A stretch of 64,000 nucleotides of DNA from VXNE01 sp965261535. Its GTDB lineage: Bacteria; Pseudomonadota; Gammaproteobacteria; Pseudomonadales; Azotimanducaceae. Both the position numbers and the translations under genes were made by a program. Location of the stretch: positions 1,116,001 through 1,180,000 of the forward strand of contig OZ253469.1 of NCBI GenBank assembly GCA_965261535.1, given 5' to 3'. Positions 50,267 through 59,538 of this stretch are shown in pieces (positions within the stretch are counted from its first letter, which is position 1; each line of letters starts with the position of its first letter). The notes beneath the pieces were generated by a model. It had not been told where the DNA came from, did not search any database, and was given only the letters and a program-made list of their open reading frames with translations.

Positions 50267-52723
50267 ATGAGCAGACGCTTTTTACCGTCGGCGGTGGGTG
50301 GTTTCGGATCGGCAGTTTGCTTCGTAATCGGCCTGCATGGTCAGCCGCTCGCTGCCGAGGATGTGCCCGTCGCCCGCGAGCATGTTCTTGAGGAGATCAT
50401 AGTCACGGCTCGAAAGCGCGACGAGTCGATGCGCGAAATCCCGGAGTCGGTATCGGCTATTTCGGCTTTCGAGTTGGACCAGGGCCACATCAGCCACATT
50501 AACGACATCGGCCTGAAGGTCACAAACCTCAACCTTTCGGCCCGCGCGGACGGGAATCCCAACGTGACCATTCGCGGCGTCGGCTCTTTCGGCAACACGC
50601 ATGGTGTCGGTTTCTACGTGGACGGCACGCAGATATTCGTTGACGCATCCGCCGAATTCGGTGACATGGAACGCATTGAGGTGCTGAAGGGTCCACAGGG
50701 CACGCTGTACGGCGGCAACAACATCGGCGGCGCCGTCAAGTTCGTCACGCGCCGGCCCGTCTTGGGGGAAGCAAGCGGCGAAGCCGAGGTGGAAGCCGGC
50801 GCCCAGAACACGCGTAATTTCGAGGGTGCGGCGAACCTGCCGCTCGGAGACAGCGTCGCGGTGCGGATCTTCGGCTATTCCAAGAAGGACGATGGTTTTG
50901 TCAAGGCGGTCGCGCCCGAGCGTCGCAACGGACGCTCCAACGTCACCGACACACTTTGGCCATACGGGATACCCGCAAACAATGCGGCGGCGCCGAACAT
51001 GTATCGCGAGGATGTAACGGAAATATGGCGTGAGCGCCCCAACGAGCGCGATGAAGTCGGTTTCCGGGTCTCTTTACTGGCGGAGTTGGCCGAGACCACA
51101 ACGCTTTACGCGGCGATGCGGCACAACGAACTCGATGCCGGCAACAACAACTGGCGCGTCGAGGACGGCAATAATCTCAACTACAACCGCGAGCGCGAGC
51201 TCACCTTCGCCGGACGTAACGTCCGGACAACTACGGGAGGGCTGCTGGAAATAAGCCACGACATGGAGTCGGGCAATCTCACCTACCTTGGCGCGGTCAC
51301 CGATGCGGAAGGCTTGAGGACTACCGATCTGGACGTGAGTTCGGAGGTCGGCTTCGACTTGGTTCGCCCCGAGTTGACTGACGTGCAGACCCACGAGTTG
51401 CGCTTCACGTCGGCCGGAGACGGCGCCCTGGAGTGGCAGGCGGGAGCGTACTACGCCAGGTGGGAGAACGATTGGGATTCCTGGGCGACGTTCTACGGCA
51501 CCACCGAGGTGCTGTGCAACTTGTTCGGCGACTGCGGGCGCGCGGGATCGCTCGGCATCCTTGAACCCTTGAGCGCTGCCGAACGCAACGCGTTACCGAG
51601 TGCGGAGGCCGACCCCAGGCTTGGGACGCCCGTACAGACACCTGCTTTCGAGCAGGAAATATTCAACCGACTCTATTTCCCCTTTGAAAACCGCGCGCGC
51701 GAACGCACCAACCAAGCCTTGTTCGCCACCGCCAGCTACCGGGTGAATCAGCACTGGGAGATTGGCATTGGCGCGCGCGTGGACAAGTGGAACGCGGACA
51801 CGCTGGATCGAAACCGCGACTACTGGGTGACCGCCCTTGGCTTCTATCCCAACTACGAAAATTACCTTGAACAGGGTGGCACGGAATTTCTACCGAAGGC
51901 TTCGATCTCCTATTTCGCGGAGAACGGCACGCACGCGTATTTCAGCTATGCCAGAGGCTTTGAGCCGGGTAACTACAACCTTTATACCCAGGAAGGAGTC
52001 CCATCGCTTGTGCCGTACGGCAAGGAAACGGCGGACAACTTGGAGGTAGGCGTGAAGACGACCTTGTCTTTGGGCGACCGGCCGCTGGACCTGAACGTGG
52101 CGGCGTTCTTCATTTCCTACACGGAGCGGCAGTTTGAACTGCAAAATCAGATCGCCGTGGGAGGTATTGTCGAGAACATCCTGAACGCCGGCGATTCAGA
52201 CCAGTACGGCGCCGAAATGGACTTCACCTGGGGTTTGAGCGATGCGCTGACGATAACCGGCGGCGTCGGTCTGGTTGAAGCAACTTTCGACGAAGACAGT
52301 TCGGTGTTTGACGTGATCAATCGTTTCAGCGAAGTAAGCGCCCATTTCCCGCCCTGGATTTCGAAGAGTTCCCTGAACCTGGCCGCGCAGTACCGCCGGC
52401 CGCTGACCGGAAACATGGAGTTGCTGGTGAACGGAACGGTACTCGCCAAGGGACCTTTCTGGTTCAACTCGGAGAACACGGTCAAACATCCCGCCTTTCA
52501 GGTGTTCAATCTGCGCGTGGAGGTGGCAGCCGAACGTTGGTCGCTTGCCCTGAACGTCAGGAATATTTTCGACGAGGGCTACTACACGGACGGTTCGGTA
52601 TGGCCGGGGGATTCGGTTCCGGGCCTGAACCGGGATGATCCGAACGGTCTGACCTTCAACCCCGTAATAGGTACGCTGGGTCAGCCTCGGCTTGCGACGC
52701 TGATCGTCCGGGCCAAGTTCTAG
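50267..52723 (+). CDS. TonB-dependent receptor (sphingomonad-like type) 2
   Basis: 818 residues. ATG 50267 is six bases after GGAGGG; an earlier ATG at 50261 touches that site and is less likely. A signal peptide (RFLPSAVGGFGSAVCFVIGLHGQPLAA) is followed by a TonB box (EEIIVTARKRDESMREIPESVSAIS), a plug (VTIRGVGSFGNTHGVGFYVDGTQIF; ERIEVLKGPQGTLYGGNNIGGAVKFVTRRP) and a barrel ending LATLIVRAKF. It imports an unknown ligand across the outer membrane. It shares its architecture with the receptor at 55149-57425, suggesting paralogues. Repeat family 1 is its leader and repeat family 2 its trailer. Confidence 0.95.
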   Translation: MSRRFLPSAVGGFGSAVCFVIGLHGQPLAAEDVPVAREHVLEEIIVTARKRDESMREIPESVSAISAFELDQGHISHINDIGLKVTNLNLSARADGNPNVTIRGVGSFGNTHGVGFYVDGTQIFVDASAEFGDMERIEVLKGPQGTLYGGNNIGGAVKFVTRRPVLGEASGEAEVEAGAQNTRNFEGAANLPLGDSVAVRIFGYSKKDDGFVKAVAPERRNGRSNVTDTLWPYGIPANNAAAPNMYREDVTEIWRERPNERDEVGFRVSLLAELAETTTLYAAMRHNELDAGNNNWRVEDGNNLNYNRERELTFAGRNVRTTTGGLLEISHDMESGNLTYLGAVTDAEGLRTTDLDVSSEVGFDLVRPELTDVQTHELRFTSAGDGALEWQAGAYYARWENDWDSWATFYGTTEVLCNLFGDCGRAGSLGILEPLSAAERNALPSAEADPRLGTPVQTPAFEQEIFNRLYFPFENRARERTNQALFATASYRVNQHWEIGIGARVDKWNADTLDRNRDYWVTALGFYPNYENYLEQGGTEFLPKASISYFAENGTHAYFSYARGFEPGNYNLYTQEGVPSLVPYGKETADNLEVGVKTTLSLGDRPLDLNVAAFFISYTERQFELQNQIAVGGIVENILNAGDSDQYGAEMDFTWGLSDALTITGGVGLVEATFDEDSSVFDVINRFSEVSAHFPPWISKSSLNLAAQYRRPLTGNMELLVNGTVLAKGPFWFNSENTVKHPAFQVFNLRVEVAAERWSLALNVRNIFDEGYYTDGSVWPGDSVPGLNRDDPNGLTFNPVIGTLGQPRLATLIVRAKF

Positions 52724-52725
52724 GA

Positions 52726-52822
52726 GCCTTCAGCCCCCTGGTTTACAGTGCGCCCGTGACGCCCGGGGAACTCGGACGTTGCAAGTCCTCCAGCGGTGGT
52801 GGCAGTCTTATTCCATGAGAGC
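52726..52822 (+). repeat. 95-bp dispersed repeat, family 2, copy 2
   Basis: Begins GAGCCTTCAGCCCCCTGG just after the receptor stop and ends TTCCATGAGAGCCTTCAAGG, which contributes part of the ribosome site region of the glyoxalase gene. Confidence 0.88.
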
Positions 52823-52844
52823 CTTCAAGGAGGACAGTTAACAC

Positions 52845-53411
52845 ATGTCAAAGCAGGGCCTTACCGAGTTACGCGCCCAAGAGGGGCGCCCGATGTCGAT
52901 GCCCGAAACACAGGGCTTCGTTTTCAACCAGACGATGCTGCGCATCCGGGATCCGGGGCGTTCGCTGGACTTTTATTCGAATGTATTGGGCATGACCTTG
53001 GTCAAGGAACTCAGTTTTCCGAAAATGCAGTTCTCGTTGTACTTCGTGGGGTACGTGACGCCGGAAGACGAGGCGATTCCCGACGATCCCGTAGAGCGTT
53101 GCGCCTATGCCTTTCGACAGAGAGCCATGCTGGAACTGACGCACAATTGGGGCACCGAGAGCGATGAATCGTTCGCGGGGTATCACAATGGCAACGACGA
53201 TCCGCGTGGTTTCGGGCACATTGGATTGTCGGTTCCCGATGTCGAGAGCGCTTGCGCACGATTCGAAAAAATGGGTGTTGAATTTGTGAAACGGCCGAAC
53301 GACGGTACGATGAAGGGGCTGGCTTTCCTAAAGGATCCGGATGGCTACTGGATCGAAATATTGGAAGCCAACAGTTCTGCCTCCATGGCTGTAGAAATGG
53401 CCGGTGGCTAG
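52845..53411 (+). CDS. gloA: Lactoylglutathione lyase (glyoxalase I)
   Basis: 188 residues. FVFNQTMLRIRDPGRSLDFYSNVLGMTL, RAMLELTHNWGTE, GFGHIGLSVPDVESAC and GYWIEILEAN provide the four metal ligands Gln, Glu, His and Glu of glyoxalase I. It converts the methylglyoxal-glutathione hemithioacetal to S-lactoylglutathione in the cytoplasm. ATG 52845 follows GGAGG by about 11 bases, and a second in-frame ATG (52893, MSMPETQGF) could be the true start. The absence of a long insert places it near the yeast/human-like or Zn-type enzymes. Confidence 0.93.
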   Translation: MSKQGLTELRAQEGRPMSMPETQGFVFNQTMLRIRDPGRSLDFYSNVLGMTLVKELSFPKMQFSLYFVGYVTPEDEAIPDDPVERCAYAFRQRAMLELTHNWGTESDESFAGYHNGNDDPRGFGHIGLSVPDVESACARFEKMGVEFVKRPNDGTMKGLAFLKDPDGYWIEILEANSSASMAVEMAGG

Positions 53412-53457
53412 GGCCAGCCCGCCTGCGGCGCCTGTAGCGTAGCTCCTGAGCGGACGA

Positions 53458-54849
53458 TTAGTTCGGGATTACGCGCCTGGGGTTGAGGATGCCTTTTGGA
53501 TCGAGCGCGGTCTTAAGCCGCCGCATCAATGCGACCTCCTCTTTGGACCGTGAATAGTGCAGGTAGTCGCGTTTAAGCACGCCGATGCCATGCTCGCCGG
53601 AGACGGACCCGCCGTGGGCACCTGTCAGTCCATAGCCGATATCGAAGATCGTATCAAGATCGCCTTGCCGGTGAGTGGTCACGAACAGGTGTAGATTGTT
53701 GTCGCCGATGTGTCCGAAGACGAGATTCAGCGCGTCCGGCAGCGCGGCCTTGAGTTCCTTTTCGAATTCATCCAGAAACTCCGCCATCTCGGCGATATCC
53801 ATACTTACGTCCAGACTGGCATAGGGCACCAAATCCTTCATGATCTCGGCCACCCCGTCCCGGATGGCCCAGAAACTCTGCCGATGATTCTCCGATTGCG
53901 CAATCGCCGCGTCACCGATAGTACCGGACTCCAAGGCAGCGCCAAGGACTTCCTCGAAACGCTGACTGTCGGCCTGTTGGTCGGAGCCTTCCGCTTCGAC
54001 AAGTGCGTACAAAGGGAAATCCTCGCCAAATGGCGAACGCAGGTGGTCACTGTGGTCTATCACCCGATCGAAGTACGGAGGCCACATGACTTCGTAGGCG
54101 CTTACCGAGCCCCCCAGCTTCGCCTGTAGTTCCCGCAGCAGCGCCACGGCTTGAGGGAATGAATGCGCGGCGCAGAGCGCCGTACAGGTGCTGGCAAGTT
54201 TTGGGTACAGCCTCAGCACCGCCCGCGTGATGACGCCCAGTGTCCCCTCGGTACCGATAAATAGCTGTTTCAGATCGTATCCCGCGTTGTTCTTCAACAT
54301 CTTGTTCATCGAACTGATAACGACGCCATCCGCGAGCACAGCTTCCAGGCCGAGAACAAGGTTGCGCGTCATGCCGAACCGGATGACCTGATTGCCGCCG
54401 GCGTTGGTGGCGATAGCGCCTCCAATGTGACAGGAGCCTCGGGCACCGAAATCCAGCGGCAGCAGAAACCCCGCTTCGGCTGCTGCTTCCTGAAGGACCT
54501 GAAGAGGCGTTCCCGCCAGGGCGGTGATTGTCATGGCGGTGGCATCGAGTTCCTCGATCCCTGAAAGCCGTTCCAGCGAAAGAGCCAACTCTCCCGCTTG
54601 CGGCGTGGCGCCGCCAGCAAGTCCCGTCATTCCACCTTGAACCACGACCGGTTGGCCAAGCTCGTAACAGGTTTTGAGCACCTTGGAAACTTCTTCGGTA
54701 GAGCCGGGACGCAACAACGCCATGGGTTTTTGGGCGTTCTCTCCCGTGAAATCCACACTGTAGCGTTCGCCGATGTCGTCTCCGGTGATAACGGAATACC
54801 CCTGTCGGACCAGCGTTGAAATCGTGTCTGTGGTACCGGGGATGCTCAT
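53458..54849 (-). CDS. FAD-binding 2-hydroxyacid dehydrogenase (GlcD/D2HGDH-like)
   Basis: 463 residues. The PCMH FAD domain (RPGSTEEVSKVLKTCYELGQPVVVQGGMTGLAGGATP; LDFGARGSCHIGGAIATNAGGNQVIRFGMTRNLVLGLEAVLADG) is followed by the FAD-oxidase C domain (FGHIGDNNLHLFV; GSVSGEHGIGVLKRDYL). Such enzymes oxidise D-2-hydroxyglutarate, D-lactate or glycolate and feed electrons to the respiratory chain or an ETF. There is no Fe-S partner gene nearby, which favours the D2HGDH or D-LDH type. It is convergent with gloA (46-base gap). Two copies of repeat family 2 lie just upstream. Confidence 0.92.
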   Translation of the reverse strand: MSIPGTTDTISTLVRQGYSVITGDDIGERYSVDFTGENAQKPMALLRPGSTEEVSKVLKTCYELGQPVVVQGGMTGLAGGATPQAGELALSLERLSGIEELDATAMTITALAGTPLQVLQEAAAEAGFLLPLDFGARGSCHIGGAIATNAGGNQVIRFGMTRNLVLGLEAVLADGVVISSMNKMLKNNAGYDLKQLFIGTEGTLGVITRAVLRLYPKLASTCTALCAAHSFPQAVALLRELQAKLGGSVSAYEVMWPPYFDRVIDHSDHLRSPFGEDFPLYALVEAEGSDQQADSQRFEEVLGAALESGTIGDAAIAQSENHRQSFWAIRDGVAEIMKDLVPYASLDVSMDIAEMAEFLDEFEKELKAALPDALNLVFGHIGDNNLHLFVTTHRQGDLDTIFDIGYGLTGAHGGSVSGEHGIGVLKRDYLHYSRSKEEVALMRRLKTALDPKGILNPRRVIPN

Positions 54850-54889
54850 TGCGAGGTGCTTCGTTGGTGTTGTGCTCGTTCGTCAACCA

Positions 54890-54984
54890 GGAGACTTCAG
54901 CCCACTGGATTACAGTGCGCCCGTGACGCCCAGGGAACTCCGACGTTACAAGTTCTCCAGCGGTGGTGGCAGTGTTGTTCCATG
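54890..54984 (+). repeat. 95-bp dispersed repeat, family 2, copy 3
   Basis: First of two head-to-tail copies upstream of the FAD dehydrogenase. It contains the short palindrome-like CACTGGATTACAGTG and ends TTGTTCCATGA. Confidence 0.9.
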
Positions 54985-55084
54985 AGAGCCTTCAGCCCAC
55001 TGGATTCCAGTGCGCCCGTGACGCCCAGGAAACTCCGACGTTGCAAGTCCTCCAGCGGTGGTGGCAGTGTTGTTCCATGAGAGC
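54985..55084 (+). repeat. 95-bp dispersed repeat, family 2, copy 4
   Basis: Second tandem copy, beginning GAGCCTTCAGCCCACTGG, about 95% identical by eye to copy 3. Here CACTGGATTCCAGTG is a perfect 6-bp inverted repeat. The remaining 55085-55148 holds nothing further. Confidence 0.9.
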
Positions 55085-55148
55085 CTGAGTCAGGCTGCCC
55101 TGGCCAACTCCACGCAGGGGTTGAAATGTGATCGTCGCGGCGTCGCGG

Positions 55149-57425
55149 CTAGAAGAAGTAGCTGAAGCTCGCGGTTGCCAGTTGCGGCTGGCCGAGCGTG
55201 CCAATCACAATTATTGAGTCCGCGTCTCCATCCAGGAAGAAGAAATCCGGGAACGTCTGCACGTCCGTGTAGTAATCCTCGTCCAGCGCGTTCTCGACGT
55301 TCAGCGCAAGCTCCCAGTTATCGCCAGTCACGCCGATTTGGGCGCCAACCAGCGTAAAACTTGGATTGATCACACTGACGCCCTCGGGATCGGACAGGCG
55401 CAGGCCCGTGTACTTGCCGTTATGGCTGACCTGTACGCCAGCGATGAATCTCATCGTTCCGGACATTGGCCGCTCATAGTCGGCGGCGAAGCTCCAACTA
55501 AAGTCTGGAGTGACTGGTGGCCTATCCCCGCCGATGTCCTTGAGTACGGGGTTCGCCGCATCTCCTCCGGTGATGACGGTGGTGCCGTCGTCCCATTCCG
55601 CCCCAATCCAGCCGGCGGAAAACGCCGCCGAGAGCTCGTCGTTCACAGCCACCCTCACATCAAACTCCAGGCCGGACTGTTTGGAGTCCCCGACGTTGTT
55701 GATCAATTCCACAAGCGCGGCGCCGGCGGTAGGAATCTGGGTTTCGATCTGCCGCTGGTTGTAGTCCACATAGAAAGCCGCCAGCGACATCGTCAAGCGG
55801 CCATCCATCAGCCGGCCTTTCCAACCGGCTTCGTAGCTGGCCGCCTCCTCGGAATCAAAGCCCACCAACTCGTCTGCGACATCCTCGCTTACGTTGAAAC
55901 CGCCCGGTTCATAGCCATGAGACATCGTGCCATACAGCATCGAACTCTCGCTCAACCAGCGCGTCAGCGATACTCGAGGCAGAAGCTTCGTGCCCCCGTC
56001 GTCGGCCCTGTGGTTCGTGCTGAACCTGAGGGTATCGTTCGCCCAGCGATCACCGCGCAGTCCCACGCCCAGCTCCCAGTCGCCCAGAACGTACGTGACG
56101 TTGACGAATGCGGCAAGATGGCTCTTGTCGCGCATGCGTTTCTCAAACGGCGTCTGCGTGATCTCATCGCGCTCCTGCGCCAAGGTCAGCATGCTGTCGC
56201 CAGCCCAGACGCCGGAACAGGTATCCAGTCCTGCCGCACAGCCCAGCGGACCAGTGATGTTGCCGTCCGGAAGGATCGTAGTGTTATACCAAATCAGATC
56301 GGAGTCCATTTTCTCATCGTATTGGGAATAATAGACGCCGCCAAGCCACTGCAAGGGGCCTTCTTCGGTAGAAGTGAAGCGGATCTCCTGAGTCAGCACG
56401 TCCATCTCCTCCGGCCGGAAGAGGGACAGCAGGTACTCTTCGCGCTGATCCAGGTCCGTGAAGCGGGAACTCTCAGTGCTCGTATAGGATGTCACGGAGG
56501 TGATGTCGTAACCTTCGAGTGCCCAGGTGAGTTCCAGCATGCTCGATACGGTCTCTCGTTCGTGCCGGGGGTTGATACTTGCGGGAACGTTACTCGGGTG
56601 ACTCAGGGAGGTCTCGTCCAACTCGCGGATCCAGGTGTTGTTTGGACCTTCGTACTCGTTTGCGCGCACCGAAGCGTAGGCCGACAGATTGTCGCCAAGC
56701 GGGCCCGCAAGCGATATGCGCACACCGGATTCTTCCGACTGGCCGATGTCTTCGTCGTTATCGCCAGCCATTCCGTTGACCCGCATCGGGTTCGGATTCT
56801 CCAGGTAGCCGTCGTTGGTGACCGCGAAGCCAAAGGCCCGCATGGCCCAGTCCTCGCCGCCCAGCGGGAGGTTTGCGCTCGCCTCCACGTCAACAATTCC
56901 CTGAGCGCCGAGTACGGCCTTGACGCGGCCGAACGCGGTTTCGGAGTCGGGACGGGCGCTCACAAACTTGACGGCGCCGCCGATGTTGCTGCCACCATAT
57001 AGCGTGCCTTGCGGCCCTTTGAGAATCTCGATGCGCTCCAGGTCGCCGAAACGCGAAGACGCATCGGAGAAGAGCTGCACATCGTCAAGGTAGAAACCCA
57101 CGCCCTGGGTATTACCGAAGGCACCCATCCCTCGAACGGATACGTTGGGAAACCCGTCGAGGCGCGTGGAAAGGTTGAGATTTGGCACCTGGAAACCGAT
57201 GTCCTCCAGGCCCTTGATATTCTGTCGACGAATATCCCCGCCCGAAATCATGGAGACAGACTCCGGAATTTCCAGGAGACTCTGCTCCCGTCTGTGGGCG
57301 GTAACGACTATTTCTTCGATCTCGGCCGAGGTGCCCTCCTGCGCCATCGTTACCGTGACCGGTGATAACACGGCTAACGCTGCCACCGCTCCGACTGTCG
57401 AGCCCAACCACTTGTTTGATGCCAT
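55149..57425 (-). CDS. TonB-dependent receptor (sphingomonad-like type) 3
   Basis: 758 residues. ATG 57425 follows GAGG by eight bases. Signal peptide (STVGAVAALAVLSPVTVTMA), TonB box (EEIVVTAHRREQSLLEIPESVSMIS), plug (VSVRGMGAFGNTQGVGFYLDDVQLF; ERIEILKGPQGTLYGGSNIGGAVKFVSARP) and barrel ending QLATASFSYFF. Its plug is close to that of the receptor at 50267-52723, so the two are paralogues about 2.5 kb apart in opposite orientation. The ligand is unknown. A plausible promoter sits 32-60 bases upstream. Confidence 0.95.
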   Translation of the reverse strand: MASNKWLGSTVGAVAALAVLSPVTVTMAQEGTSAEIEEIVVTAHRREQSLLEIPESVSMISGGDIRRQNIKGLEDIGFQVPNLNLSTRLDGFPNVSVRGMGAFGNTQGVGFYLDDVQLFSDASSRFGDLERIEILKGPQGTLYGGSNIGGAVKFVSARPDSETAFGRVKAVLGAQGIVDVEASANLPLGGEDWAMRAFGFAVTNDGYLENPNPMRVNGMAGDNDEDIGQSEESGVRISLAGPLGDNLSAYASVRANEYEGPNNTWIRELDETSLSHPSNVPASINPRHERETVSSMLELTWALEGYDITSVTSYTSTESSRFTDLDQREEYLLSLFRPEEMDVLTQEIRFTSTEEGPLQWLGGVYYSQYDEKMDSDLIWYNTTILPDGNITGPLGCAAGLDTCSGVWAGDSMLTLAQERDEITQTPFEKRMRDKSHLAAFVNVTYVLGDWELGVGLRGDRWANDTLRFSTNHRADDGGTKLLPRVSLTRWLSESSMLYGTMSHGYEPGGFNVSEDVADELVGFDSEEAASYEAGWKGRLMDGRLTMSLAAFYVDYNQRQIETQIPTAGAALVELINNVGDSKQSGLEFDVRVAVNDELSAAFSAGWIGAEWDDGTTVITGGDAANPVLKDIGGDRPPVTPDFSWSFAADYERPMSGTMRFIAGVQVSHNGKYTGLRLSDPEGVSVINPSFTLVGAQIGVTGDNWELALNVENALDEDYYTDVQTFPDFFFLDGDADSIIVIGTLGQPQLATASFSYFF

Positions 57426-57456
57426 TCGGGATACCTCACAGTGAAGCGAACCGCTA

Positions 57457-57484
57457 ATTATCACCAGATCGACAGTGGAATCAA
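57457..57484 (-). promoter_or_regulatory. Possible sigma-70 promoter of TonB receptor 3
   Basis: On the minus strand, TTGATT (57479-57484) and GATAAT (57457-57462) are separated by 16 bases, 32 bases before the start codon. Confidence 0.45.
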
Positions 57485-58079
57485 TCTATTGAACTCGCTG
57501 AGGCACTTGCGCTGTAGGGTTTTTCGCCGGACCCCGCCGGATTGCGGCTGGTTGCCCAGCAATCAGAGGCTCGGCGAGGCGTGCGGGGGCGCGACAGATG
57601 GTCAAACTGCTCGTTATGGGGTCTTCACGGTGTCTAAATGGGAATCGTTCCTACTTCGACGGCTTGGGGTAAGCACGGGGCGTTGGGGTGGAAATCTCGG
57701 ATTCAAGTCCCGTGAAGTCGGAAAACGTCCGAAATGCCGCGTTTCTTGGGGCAAAGAATAAATCCACCGCCCGCAAGCCCTTTGTTTCAGCGGCTCTCAG
57801 AACAGCGCAAGTGGCTCTCGCTCAACCCAGGGCGATTCGCAAATTGCGCCAATTGAACCGATTTTTATGCCTACCAACGACTTTGGAATGATCCTGGCTC
57901 ACTCAACTCAGGACTATTCAAAAGTGATGATCCAGGGCGGTTGTGGCCAGGGTGCCCGCTGGGTTTTGGTGGACTTGCGTGACAAGTTCCCGAGCGCGCT
58001 CGGGAACGGGTGTCCGGACCGATTTCGGGTCGGTTCCGGTGCGGCGGCCGCGGTGATGCCGCATCGGGCGCGCGCTCGG
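57485..58079. other. Gene-poor stretch with one long palindrome
   Basis: Nearly 600 bases without a credible gene on either strand. At 57986-58007 there is a perfect 22-bp palindrome, GTTCCCGAGCG plus its reverse complement, that could be a hairpin or a dimer-binding site; no T-run follows it. No RNA gene is recognised. Confidence 0.5.
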
Positions 58080-58334
58080 TCAGGCGGTGGCGTCGAGATC
58101 TTCGCAGAGGGAGTCCCGCTGTCTGACGTCGTAGGAGCATTCCGCCCTGACCCGACGAGGTTCGCAACCCTGCGGCGGTTCGATCTTGATGATTTCGGCC
58201 CCGAGTTCTGCCAAAGTGCGCCCCGCCATCTCGCCCCACCGGCTCGTGGCGTCGATGATCCGGATACCGGGCCGTGGAGTAGAATCCGTCGCGCCCGAAG
58301 CGGAAGTTCGGCGGGCGGTGGTGCGCTGCTCCAT
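58080..58334 (-). pseudogene. CaiB/BaiF CoA-transferase, N-terminal remnant
   Basis: 84 residues: MEQRTTARRTSASGATDSTPRPGIRIIDATSRWGEMAGRTLAELGAEIIKIEPPQGCEPRR then unrelated residues and a stop. GIRIIDATSRWGEMAGRTLAELGAEIIKIEPPQG is the first Rossmann block of class III CoA-transferases, which normally exceed 380 residues and carry a catalytic Asp near 170. Everything after the first block is missing, so the copy is dead, probably truncated by a rearrangement in the gene-poor stretch downstream. Confidence 0.75.
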
Positions 58335-58431
58335 GTATCCGGCAATTCCTCGTTTGGTCAATCTTGGTTGAAGGCGGCGTATTCCGACCATTCCGGTTGA
58401 TTCGCGTCGCACCGACAGACAGGATACGGCC

Positions 58432-59538
58432 ATGAAGATCGTCCACTTTGCGGATTTGCACCTCGATGCGCAGTTCGCATGGACCGGCGCGAGCGGCGAT
58501 GTGGCGCGCCGGCGCCGGCAGGGGTTGCGCGACGCGCTCGGCCGCATCGCGGAATTGGTCAGGGAATCCCGCGCGGACGCGCTCTTCTGCGGCGGCGACC
58601 TGTACGAAAACGATCGCGTGGCCCCGGACACGGCGGAGTTCCTGCGCGAAACCTTCGCCCAACTCGATCCTGCGCGCGTCTTTCTCGCCCCCGGCAACCA
58701 CGACTGGTACGGACCGCAAAGCCTTTACGCATTGGTGGAGTGGAGTCCGAACGTGCATATCTTCACCGATCCCGCGCTGCGACCGGTCGGACTCGGCCAA
58801 AACCTGACCCTGTGGGGAGGCGCACATTGCGTCCCGGCAAACACCCCCAACTTCCTCGACGGATTTCACGCCGATGGATCGGCCACGCATATCGCCCTGT
58901 TCCACGGTTCCGAGCGATCCTGGTTGGCCGCCCAGGGCGATGACAAGCAACCGCATGCGCCGTTCGACGCATCCGAGATCGAAACCGCCGGCCTCGAACA
59001 CGCCTTCCTCGGCCACTATCACCGCCCCAGGGACGCGCCCCGGCATACGTATCCAGGCAATCCCGAGCCCCTGGCTTTCGGCGAGGACGGCGAACGCGGT
59101 GCCGTGATCGCGACCATCGATGCTCGCGGCGGGGTCCATCGCCAACATCGGCGGATCGCCACCGGGCTGGTTCACGATGTGTATCTGGACATCACCGGCT
59201 GCACCACGCGAGAACAGATAAGAGAACGCCTCGCCAAGGCTACCGACGACCACTCCGGTCTGGTTCGACTGACCGTCAGCGGCGAGATCGATTCTCACGT
59301 CGAACTGCGCGAAGACGAACTGCGCGATATCCTGCTTTCACGCTTCGAAGCCGCGCGTATCCGGCGGGGAGATTTGCGCGCCGGATACGATCTGGACGCG
59401 ATCCGCCAGGAACATACCGTCCGGGGTCAATTCGTGAACGACGTGCTCGACGCCGGCTTGCCAGAGGATGAGCGGCGGCGCGTCCTGATCACGGGGCTCA
59501 GGGCCCTCGATGGCCGCGACGATCTGGAGGTGTTGTAA
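58432..59538 (+). CDS. Metallophosphoesterase, SbcD/YhaO-like DNA repair nuclease
   Basis: 368 residues. HFADLHLD (metal site I), GGDLYEND (II), APGNHDWYG (III), IALFHGSERSW (IV) and GHYHRP (V) are the five Mre11/SbcD phosphoesterase motifs, all intact. It should cut DNA ends with Mn as the partner of the following ATPase. It differs from long SbcD proteins in lacking a large capping domain and resembles YhaO. The stop codon directly abuts the GTG of the ATPase gene, so the two are co-translated. It is divergent from the CoA-transferase remnant. Confidence 0.9.
   Translation: MKIVHFADLHLDAQFAWTGASGDVARRRRQGLRDALGRIAELVRESRADALFCGGDLYENDRVAPDTAEFLRETFAQLDPARVFLAPGNHDWYGPQSLYALVEWSPNVHIFTDPALRPVGLGQNLTLWGGAHCVPANTPNFLDGFHADGSATHIALFHGSERSWLAAQGDDKQPHAPFDASEIETAGLEHAFLGHYHRPRDAPRHTYPGNPEPLAFGEDGERGAVIATIDARGGVHRQHRRIATGLVHDVYLDITGCTTREQIRERLAKATDDHSGLVRLTVSGEIDSHVELREDELRDILLSRFEAARIRRGDLRAGYDLDAIRQEHTVRGQFVNDVLDAGLPEDERRRVLITGLRALDGRDDLEVL

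Noticed and set aside
57441..57900. Small plus-strand frames in the gap after TonB receptor 3
   Set aside because: No ribosome sites, no motifs and unusual composition; a T-arm-like string near 57700 does not fold into a tRNA.
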